A stretch of DNA of 64,000 bases, from contig CBDBZN010000016.1 in NCBI GenBank assembly GCA_965213575.1, positions 143,425-207,424 of the forward strand. The letters run 5' to 3'. The first letter of the stretch is position 1; every line of letters begins with the position of its first letter. The stretch is from JAUHXS01 sp965213575. Lineage in GTDB: Bacteria > Bacteroidota > Bacteroidia > Chitinophagales > JAUHXS01. The position numbers and the translations under genes are program-made. This document shows positions 26,374 to 33,859 of this stretch, in pieces. The notes beneath the pieces were generated by a model, which did not search any database, had not been told where the DNA came from, and saw only the letters and a program-made list of their open reading frames with translations.

Positions 26374-26928
26374 TTATTTAGCTAATATAAATCTTCCATC
26401 CACCACGACTGCTTGCTGATCTAATCCAATGCCTTCGGCAATATATACATAAGCACCTATTGGTTGCTTTAATCCGTTATATTTACCATCCCATCCCAGG
26501 TTCAAATCATTTGTTTCAAAAATTAAGTTACCCCACCTGTTATACACTTTTAAATAAGATAGCTCTTGAAGGTTAATGGATATTATGTTGAAGAAATCAT
26601 TTTTACCATCACTATTAGGGGAGAATATACTTGGTGCAAGAATAAATCCCTTACAATCTTCGTCTACACCACTGTTTACAGTAGCTACATCCGAGCATCC
26701 GGTAATTGTATTTGTAATAGTAAATGTGTAAAACTTTTCACCATTTACCATGATGGTAGTTTGGGTGTCCGTGTTACCGGTAGACCATGCATATTCCTGT
26801 CCAAAACCAGTGCCGGTTAGTGTAAACTCCAATCCTCTACAAAGTAAAGTGTCTTGAGTTAAAATTTCAGCGCTAACTAAAGGGAAATTAACACGGTCTT
26901 GTATTTTAACTACCATTATCACAATCAT
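26374..26928 (-). pseudogene. Fragment of a T9SS type B cargo (gliding-motility C-terminal domain), 5' truncated
   Basis: The last ~90 residues are a clear gliding-motility-associated/type B sorting domain: ILAPSIFSPNSDGKNDFFNI, LKVYNRWGNLIFETNDLNLG, WDGKYNGLKQPIGAYVYIAE. It is preceded by an immunoglobulin/PKD-like stretch (TGFGQEYAWSTGNTDTQTTI). The open frame starts at MIVIMVVKIQDRVNFP with no signal peptide. Just upstream a different frame reads DPDPQSTTELNDCDNGS then stop, and a third reads KLKVYWDDELIPTLKALQN then stop. This suggests the remnant of a longer secreted protein broken by frameshifts and deletion. It could still be cargo-like only if a start exists that I cannot see. Confidence 0.7.
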
Positions 26929-27087
26929 TCAGTTCTGTAGTGCTTTGAGGGTCGGGATCAATTCATCATCCCAATAAACTTTAAGTTTTACTCCTGCAGC
27001 TTTAGATATTAAGTATAATATTTGTTTGATAATAAAGATACAAAAAATTGTTGTTAGATAGAATACCTTCTTGCTGAAGCTTTTTCC

Positions 27088-27095
27088 TACATTTG
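27088..27095 (+). promoter_or_regulatory. Putative -7 box (TACATTTG) of aspS
   Basis: TACATTTG matches TAnnTTTG and lies 45 nt before the aspS ATG. No -33 at ideal spacing was found. Confidence 0.3.
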
Positions 27096-27140
27096 CGTTG
27101 GATCAATAAATAATTAAACATATTTTTCAACAAAAAATTC

Positions 27141-28910
27141 ATGCTGAGGACTCATACTTGCGGAGAATTAAATATAACTGATATTAATAAAACAGTAACG
27201 CTAGCCGGCTGGGTACAAAAAAGCCGCGATTTAGGGGGTATGACATTTACTGATTTAAGAGATCGATACGGCATTACGCAATTGGTATTTAATATGGATG
27301 TTAATCCTAAGTTATGTGAGCAAGCTCGTAAACTTTCTCGAGAATCTGTAATATCCGTCACCGGGACAGTAGCGGAGAGAAGTAACAAAAATAAAAATAT
27401 CCCTACAGGAGAGATTGAAATACTCGTTGCCGAACTTAAAGTTCTCAATCCTGCCAAAACTCCGCCTTTTACTATTGAAGAAGATACAGATGGTGGGGAA
27501 GAAATAAGGATGCAATACCGGTATTTAGATTTACGAAGGAATGTAATGCGAAAAAATCTGGAACTTAGGCATAAGGTGGGAATTGAGATACGGAAATACT
27601 TAGATAAGATCGGATTTCTGGAAGTAGAAACACCTTTTCTTATCAAATCCACTCCGGAAGGCGCGCGAGATTTTGTTGTTCCTTCCCGTATGAATGAAGG
27701 AGAGTTTTATGCATTACCGCAGTCTCCGCAGACTTTCAAACAATTGCTTATGGTGGCAGGCTTTGATAAATATTATCAAATAGTAAAGTGCTTCAGAGAT
27801 GAGGATCTACGAGCTGATCGTCAGCCTGAGTTTACGCAGTTGGATTGTGAAATGTCATTCGTAGATCAAGAAGATATTTTGTCGACTTTTGAAGGATTGG
27901 CTAAACATCTTTTCAAAACAATTTTAGATGTTACTATTACCGGCTTCCCTCGTATGCCTTATACAGAAGCCATGCAAAAATATGGTTCTGATAAGCCGGA
28001 TACTCGTTTTGAAATGCTTTTCACTGAGTTAAATGATGTTGCTCAAGACAAAGGCTTCCAAATATTTGATAAGGCAGAGCTGGTGGTGGGTATTTGCGCT
28101 AAAAACTGTGCTGAATACACTAGAAAACAATTGGATGAATTAACAGAATTTGTAAAAAAACCTCAAATTGGTGCTACCGGATTAGTGTATGTTAAACACA
28201 ATCCTGATGGATCTTTTAAATCTTCTGTAGATAAATTTTATCATCAAGATATACTTAAAGCCTGGGCAGAAAAATTTAATTCGCAACCGGGAGATTTAAT
28301 GTTGATTTTAGCCGGTAACAGTGATAAAACTCGAAAAGCACTCTCGGAACTACGATTAGAAATGGGTATACGATTAGGGTTGAGAGATCCTAAAAAGTAC
28401 GCTTGCCTGTGGGTAACAGATTTTCCTCTTTTAGAGTATGATGAAGAAACACAGAGATATTATTCTATGCATCATCCTTTTACTTCTCCAAAAGCAGCGG
28501 ATATTGGCCTTCTAGAGGAAAATCCGGGAGATGTTAGAGCAAATGCCTATGATTTAGTGATCAATGGTGTAGAAATAGGCGGTGGCTCTATAAGAATTCA
28601 CGATAAGGCACTTCAAAAGAAAATGTTTAGAATTCTTGGATTTACTGATGAGGAGGCTCAAGAACAGTTCGGGTTTTTGATGAATGCTTTTGAATATGGA
28701 GCTCCTCCACACGGGGGTGCTGCATTTGGCTTTGATAGATGGGTTGCTTTATTTGGAGGCAAAACAGATATTAGAGAATTCATAGCCTTTCCTAAAAATA
28801 ATGCAGGACGAGATGTGATGATCGATGCTCCGGCAAAAATTGATCCGGCTCAATTGAAAGAGTTAGGACTTGCTATTAAATCTAACCCGGAGATAATTAA
28901 GAATAGATAG
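27141..28910 (+). CDS. aspS: Aspartate-tRNA ligase
   Basis: A 589-residue bacterial-type class IIb synthetase: N-terminal OB-fold (LRTHTCGELNITDINKTVTL, VQKSRDLGGMTFTDLRDRYG), motif 1/2 (EVETPFLIKSTPEGARDF, RDEDLRADRQPEFTQLDCEM), the bacterial GAD insertion (about 290-410), and motif 3 (GAPPHGGAAFGFDRWVALFG). It charges tRNA-Asp. Length is normal. gatCAB is not in the window, so discriminating versus non-discriminating specificity cannot be judged. Confidence 0.97.
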   Translation: MLRTHTCGELNITDINKTVTLAGWVQKSRDLGGMTFTDLRDRYGITQLVFNMDVNPKLCEQARKLSRESVISVTGTVAERSNKNKNIPTGEIEILVAELKVLNPAKTPPFTIEEDTDGGEEIRMQYRYLDLRRNVMRKNLELRHKVGIEIRKYLDKIGFLEVETPFLIKSTPEGARDFVVPSRMNEGEFYALPQSPQTFKQLLMVAGFDKYYQIVKCFRDEDLRADRQPEFTQLDCEMSFVDQEDILSTFEGLAKHLFKTILDVTITGFPRMPYTEAMQKYGSDKPDTRFEMLFTELNDVAQDKGFQIFDKAELVVGICAKNCAEYTRKQLDELTEFVKKPQIGATGLVYVKHNPDGSFKSSVDKFYHQDILKAWAEKFNSQPGDLMLILAGNSDKTRKALSELRLEMGIRLGLRDPKKYACLWVTDFPLLEYDEETQRYYSMHHPFTSPKAADIGLLEENPGDVRANAYDLVINGVEIGGGSIRIHDKALQKKMFRILGFTDEEAQEQFGFLMNAFEYGAPPHGGAAFGFDRWVALFGGKTDIREFIAFPKNNAGRDVMIDAPAKIDPAQLKELGLAIKSNPEIIKNR

Positions 28911-29055
28911 TTTGTGATAAGCTTTTATTCTTTTGCTGATGCATAATTAAACAACCTGCTGTAATGAATAAATCCTGAAGCTTTAGTCATATTCTTTATA
29001 ATAATATGTAAGCCGAGTTTGAACTTTTAGTTAATGTAATTAATTATATATATTA

Positions 29056-30174
29056 ATGAAAATAGGCATAGTATGTTATCCTACATATGGAGGTAGTGGT
29101 GTAGTAGCCACAGAATTAGGCAAGGGCCTAGCATGTAAAGGCCATCAAGTTCATTTTATCGCCTATAGGCAACCGGCACGGCTTAACATTTTTCATGAAA
29201 ATCTATATTTTCACGAGGTAGCTGTTGCTAAATATCCGCTATTTGAATATCCTCCTTACGAAACTGCTTTAGCTAGTACGTTAGTAGATGTTATCACACA
29301 TGAGAAATTGGATGTGTTACATGTGCATTATGCTATTCCGCATGCCGCTTCAGCTTACATGGCTCGGCAAATTTTAAAGCAAAATAATATCGACATACCG
29401 ATAGTTACTACTTTACACGGTACTGACATCACTTTGGTAGGTAAAAATAAAACTTATGAGCCGGTGGTTTCATTTTCTATTAATGAATCAGATATTGTTA
29501 CAGCAGTTTCAGAGAGCTTAAAACAAGACACTTACAAATCATTTTCGGTTAATAAAGAAATTGAAGTGATCCCCAACTTTATTGATTTTACAAAATTTAA
29601 TAAAACAGATAAGCAGCATTTTAAAAAAGCTATTGCTCCAAATGGAGAAAAGATATTGATTCATATTTCAAATTTTAGAAAAGTAAAACGGGTTGGAGAT
29701 GTAGTTAAAATTTTTCATGAAGTTTCTAAAAATATTGCTACAAAGCTCCTTTTAGTTGGTGATGGCCCTGAACGTAACAATATTGAACAAATGTGTCGGA
29801 ATTTAAATGTTTATAATGATGTTCGGTTTTTAGGTAAACAAGAAGCAGTTGACGAACTGTTAGCTGTATCAGATTTATTTCTTATGCCTTCAGAATCAGA
29901 AAGCTTTGGATTAGCTGCTTTAGAAGCAATGGCATGTGGTGTTCCTGTAATATCTTCCAACATTGGGGGTATTCCTGAGTTAAATATTGAAGGAAAAACA
30001 GGCTATTTAAGTGATGTAGGCGATGTAAGGAGTATGGCTAAGCAAGCCATTAAATTATTGCAAGATGATGTTCTATTAGCTGAGTTTAAAATAAACGCTT
30101 ATGCACAGGCAGAGCAGTTTAATATTAATAAAATATTACCGCTCTACGAAAAGCTTTATGAAAAGGTGGTGTAA
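29056..30174 (+). CDS. bshA: N-acetyl-alpha-D-glucosaminyl L-malate synthase BshA
   Basis: A 372-residue GT4 glycosyltransferase starting KIGIVCYPTYGGSGVVATEL, the diagnostic BshA N-terminus. It continues with HVHYAIPHAASAYMARQIL, TLHGTDITLVGKN, and the donor-site motif PSESESFGLAALEAMACGVP. It transfers GlcNAc to L-malate in the first step of bacillithiol synthesis, the low-molecular-weight thiol of Bacteroidota and Firmicutes. bshB and bshC are not in the window, which is usual for scattered bsh genes. Confidence 0.93.
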   Translation: MKIGIVCYPTYGGSGVVATELGKGLACKGHQVHFIAYRQPARLNIFHENLYFHEVAVAKYPLFEYPPYETALASTLVDVITHEKLDVLHVHYAIPHAASAYMARQILKQNNIDIPIVTTLHGTDITLVGKNKTYEPVVSFSINESDIVTAVSESLKQDTYKSFSVNKEIEVIPNFIDFTKFNKTDKQHFKKAIAPNGEKILIHISNFRKVKRVGDVVKIFHEVSKNIATKLLLVGDGPERNNIEQMCRNLNVYNDVRFLGKQEAVDELLAVSDLFLMPSESESFGLAALEAMACGVPVISSNIGGIPELNIEGKTGYLSDVGDVRSMAKQAIKLLQDDVLLAEFKINAYAQAEQFNINKILPLYEKLYEKVV

Positions 30175-30241
30175 TATTTAAAATGAATGGCTTTAAAACT
30201 TATAATAAGTAGTTATAATTTATTATCTTAATTTTAAAATC

Positions 30242-32188
30242 ATGATTATGTATAAGAAAACTTTATCTTTTTTAATTCTATTTTCTATCCTCGTCAATTC
30301 TTTTACTATTAAAGCACAAGATGATGAGTGGCTAGACGATATTACGGATTTAGTTGGTTTAGATAGTGTTTTAGGTTTACGTATAAACGTAGTAGATATC
30401 AATAATGACATGTATCCTGATATTGCCATCATTAAGTCTTTAATAGTACATGAGGGGACAAAAGGTAAAGCTAGAATATTCTTAAATGAGCAAGATCCGA
30501 CATCCAGTAACGAGCAAGACCGAGTATTTGTTGAATTTACCGAAGCTTCTAAAATCAATACTGCTGTGGGAGACCCAACAGAATTGCGGAGAATTGATGA
30601 AATGACGTTTGCAGATATAGATAATGATGGAGACAATGATGTGATTACCGGAATATGGCATTATACCGAAAGTAATGTATCCCACTTATCAGACCGATGT
30701 GAAGTCATGTTAAATGATGGTGCAGGACACTTTACTCATGTAGCTGATGACGGATTAGAAGGGCTCGGGCTGATTAGTGCGTCCGGATTTTCTTTCTTAG
30801 ATTATAATGCTGATGGATTTTTAGATGTGTATGTTGCGACTTATTTTCAAGATTATCGGACCAGCAGATTTGAGCAAGACTTTCTCTTGCAGGGAAATGG
30901 AGATGGTACATTTACTGATGTTTCTTTTACAGCCGGTATCGGCTTTATTGAGTTTCCAATGCAAGGCGCTTCTGTCACAGATTGGAATAATGATGGACAT
31001 CCGGATATTTTAACGTCTCCATATTGTAGAAGTGATGGTAGCTTATGGAAAAATAATGGAAATGGGACGTTTACAGATGTTGCTGCTAGTGTGGGATACA
31101 ATGCTAGAACAATGACGGGAGATGTAGATCAGTCAGGACCTCGAACATTATGTCAGTGGGGAGCTATTCCACATGATTTCGATAATGATGGAGATATAGA
31201 TATTTTACATGTATCAGTCCATGGTGGTATTGATCCCGGAGAAGGAAGGTCTGTCATTGCCGTTAATAAAGGTGAAGCTGAGGATTATGAATTGGAGTGG
31301 GATTTAGATAGATTAATAAGAAACAATCCTCAATCTTTTCATCTCGGAAATACTGACGGCTTATGGATTGATATTGATAATGATATGCTCTCTGACGTTG
31401 TTATGGCTGAAGCTGAATATATAAACTCTACGGATAGACTTTATATTTACCACCATCAAGCAGATCACATCCTTGAAGATATTACGCTTGATTTACGATT
31501 ATTGGGTATAAAATCACCTCACAGCATGGAATCTTTTGACTTTGATCGAGATGGTGATAATGATATTCTTACCAGCTCTAATAGAACTGCCGGGTCATTT
31601 AATCGCGATGAAAATTGTCAATTAGTAGTTTTAGAAAACGCGATTGGCAATGAAAATAATTGGGTTACTATAAAATTAGAAGGAAATCAGAACATGAATA
31701 GAAATGCGATTGGAGCTAAAATTAAAGTGACTGCCGGCGGAGTTACGCAAACCAAAGAAGTACAGGCTGGATATAGCCATTTTGGGGGCCAGTCTCCTTT
31801 TTACATCAACTTTGGGTTAGGTAATAATCCGAGCATTGAAAAAGTTGAAGTTATATGGCCTTCTAATATTGCTTCTCCTACAGTCATTAATAATTTACAC
31901 ACAAATCAATTTATGACTATAAGTCCAGATGGATTTGTAGGTCGAGATGAAATTAATTTGAGTCAAGAAAACAAATTGTTTTATCCTAACCCGGCAATTG
32001 ATAATATTAGAATTCAAGAACAATATCAGGATTATTTAATAGAGGTATATAGCTTATTAGGTGACTTAGTATATACTGCTCCTAAAAATCAACAAAATAT
32101 TAGTATTGGTAAAATTGCTGCCGGAGTATATATGATACAATTTATAAAAGGTAATGACGTACTAGTCGAGCGACTGGTGATTCAATAA
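30242..32188 (+). CDS. Secreted FG-GAP/VCBS repeat and ASPIC/UnbV protein with T9SS type A sorting domain
   Basis: A 648-residue exported protein with signal peptide ending FTIKAQ. It has several FG-GAP/VCBS repeats with calcium-binding D-x-D-x-D-G loops (DIDNDGDNDVITGI, DYNADGFLDVYVA, DFDNDGDIDILHV, DFDRDGDNDILTSS), an ASPIC/UnbV domain (about 480-560; NRNAIGAKIKVTAGG, VQAGYSHFGGQSP), and a C-terminal type A sorting domain (LFYPNPAIDNIRI to ending VERLVIQ). It is probably a cell-surface beta-propeller; its ligand is unknown. The next gene starts 12 nt downstream, so the two may form an operon. Confidence 0.9.
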   Translation: MIMYKKTLSFLILFSILVNSFTIKAQDDEWLDDITDLVGLDSVLGLRINVVDINNDMYPDIAIIKSLIVHEGTKGKARIFLNEQDPTSSNEQDRVFVEFTEASKINTAVGDPTELRRIDEMTFADIDNDGDNDVITGIWHYTESNVSHLSDRCEVMLNDGAGHFTHVADDGLEGLGLISASGFSFLDYNADGFLDVYVATYFQDYRTSRFEQDFLLQGNGDGTFTDVSFTAGIGFIEFPMQGASVTDWNNDGHPDILTSPYCRSDGSLWKNNGNGTFTDVAASVGYNARTMTGDVDQSGPRTLCQWGAIPHDFDNDGDIDILHVSVHGGIDPGEGRSVIAVNKGEAEDYELEWDLDRLIRNNPQSFHLGNTDGLWIDIDNDMLSDVVMAEAEYINSTDRLYIYHHQADHILEDITLDLRLLGIKSPHSMESFDFDRDGDNDILTSSNRTAGSFNRDENCQLVVLENAIGNENNWVTIKLEGNQNMNRNAIGAKIKVTAGGVTQTKEVQAGYSHFGGQSPFYINFGLGNNPSIEKVEVIWPSNIASPTVINNLHTNQFMTISPDGFVGRDEINLSQENKLFYPNPAIDNIRIQEQYQDYLIEVYSLLGDLVYTAPKNQQNISIGKIAAGVYMIQFIKGNDVLVERLVIQ

Positions 32189-32199
32189 AAAATTTAAAG

Positions 32200-33054
32200 G
32201 TGAGAATTAAAAACGCTTTTTTTTTATTAAGCTTTTGTAGTATTAGTTTACTATTAGTGCGCTGCAAACAAGAAACGAATCATGAGTTTCCCCCTGAAGC
32301 ATCTTTTACATATACAATAAATAGTTTAACAGTAAATTTCAATAATACTTCTACAAATGATCCTAGTACATTGTTTTGGGATTATGGAGATGGCACATCC
32401 GGTACTGCTATGAATCATACATATATAAAAGATAGTACCTATATAGTTACGCTAACCGCTATAAACGACGCAGGTGAAGATCAAATAAGTCAGAGCATAG
32501 TTGTTGCAGAAGAATTACATCTGATTGAAATTAAAACTGATTTTGGCGATATGATCATGTGGCTATATGATGAAACGCCACTTCATAAAGAGAACTTTTT
32601 AACTTTAGCAGATAGCGGTTTCTACGACAGTACTACTTTTCACCGGATCATCAATGGTTTTGTCATACAAGGAGGAGATCCGAACAGTAAAGATAATGAT
32701 CCCACAAACGATGGTATCGGAGGCCCCGGTTATGAGATTGATGCAGAAATAAACAGTGATTTAACACACGTATATGGTGCAGTAGGAGCTGCCAGAATGC
32801 CTGACAATGTCAACCCTTTAAAAAAATCTAATGGATCACAATTCTATATTGTAGAATCTCAGAATGGGGCTCACCAACTAGATGATGATTATACAGTTTT
32901 TGGTATCATTATAGATGGTATGGAAGCTGCAGAGATAATAGCAACGCAACCTAAAGACGGAGCCGACCGGCCCATTAGTGATATTAGGATGGACGTGAAT
33001 GTTATTACCAAAACCAGAACAGAACTTGCTGATGAATACGAATTTGAATTATAG
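32200..33054 (+). CDS. Lipoprotein with PKD domain fused to cyclophilin-type peptidyl-prolyl isomerase
   Basis: A 284-residue protein starting at GTG 32200. A lipoprotein signal (LLSFCSISLLLVRCKQE, lipid Cys about residue 22) is followed by a PKD domain (about 30-105; TLFWDYGDGTSGTAMNHTYI) and a cyclophilin PPIase domain (about 110-270; TTFHRIINGFVIQGGDPNSK, VGAARMPDN, GSQFYIVESQNGAHQLDDDY, YTVFGIIIDGM). Catalytic Arg (HRII) and the Phe/Gln of the binding site are visible. It is likely a periplasmic or outer-membrane foldase. The PKD module may tether it to other surface proteins. Confidence 0.9.
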   Translation: MRIKNAFFLLSFCSISLLLVRCKQETNHEFPPEASFTYTINSLTVNFNNTSTNDPSTLFWDYGDGTSGTAMNHTYIKDSTYIVTLTAINDAGEDQISQSIVVAEELHLIEIKTDFGDMIMWLYDETPLHKENFLTLADSGFYDSTTFHRIINGFVIQGGDPNSKDNDPTNDGIGGPGYEIDAEINSDLTHVYGAVGAARMPDNVNPLKKSNGSQFYIVESQNGAHQLDDDYTVFGIIIDGMEAAEIIATQPKDGADRPISDIRMDVNVITKTRTELADEYEFEL

Positions 33055-33128
33055 GTTTCAACTTTACCCCACGCTAGTTTGTATTTTCTTGATTTAATTT
33101 CCCTCCTTATATTGCCTACCTTTACAGG

Positions 33129-33842
33129 ATGACGAAATTAAGCATAAACATTAATAAGTTTGCGACGCTGCGTAATGCTAGAGGTGGCAATTTGCCCGAC
33201 ATTGTTCAAGCTGCTAAAGACTGTGAAACATTCGGAGCGCAAGGTATTACTGTCCACCCCCGGCCGGATGAACGTCATATCCGATATCAAGATGTACTTG
33301 ACCTAAAACCTGTTTTGTCTACAGAATTTAATATTGAAGGATATCCATCACCTAAATTCTTAGATTTAATTAAAAAAATTAAGCCAGCACAATGTACTTT
33401 AGTCCCAGATCCTCCGAATGTACTCACTTCCAATCAAGGCTGGGATACGTTGAAAAATAAAGAACTGTTACATGAAGTTATTAAAGAACTTCACCTTTAT
33501 AATATTCGAGTTTCTTTATTTATTGATCCGATAGAGCAGTTTATAGAAGGTGCCGCTAAAGTAGAAGCGGACAGAATAGAGTTATATACCGGCCCATTTG
33601 CTGAAAATTACTCTACTCATCCCGCAAAAGCGATTGAGCCATATGCTCAAGCTGCTAATTTTGCTCGAACCATTGGTTTGGGTATGAATGCGGGCCATGA
33701 TTTGAACTTAGAAAATTTAAAATTTTTAAAAGAAAATATTCCCTTTTTGGATGAAGTATCGATTGGGCATGCGTTAGTTTGCGATGCTTTATATCTTGGA
33801 TTAGAAAAAACGATTAAATCTTATTTGAATTTATTGAAGTAA
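33129..33842 (+). CDS. pdxJ: Pyridoxine 5'-phosphate synthase
   Basis: A 237-residue TIM-barrel enzyme that condenses 1-deoxyxylulose-5-phosphate with 3-amino-2-oxopropyl phosphate. Signatures are KLSININKFATLRNARGG, ITVHPRPDERHIRYQD, FNIEGYPSPKFLDL, CTLVPDPPNVLTSNQGWD, IELYTGPFAENYS and GLGMNAGHDLNLENL. A TACCTTTA box (33117-33124) ends 4 nt before the ATG and may be a -7 element. Confidence 0.96.
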   Translation: MTKLSININKFATLRNARGGNLPDIVQAAKDCETFGAQGITVHPRPDERHIRYQDVLDLKPVLSTEFNIEGYPSPKFLDLIKKIKPAQCTLVPDPPNVLTSNQGWDTLKNKELLHEVIKELHLYNIRVSLFIDPIEQFIEGAAKVEADRIELYTGPFAENYSTHPAKAIEPYAQAANFARTIGLGMNAGHDLNLENLKFLKENIPFLDEVSIGHALVCDALYLGLEKTIKSYLNLLK

Positions 33843-33859
33843 TGATGCTTTTATCAAGA

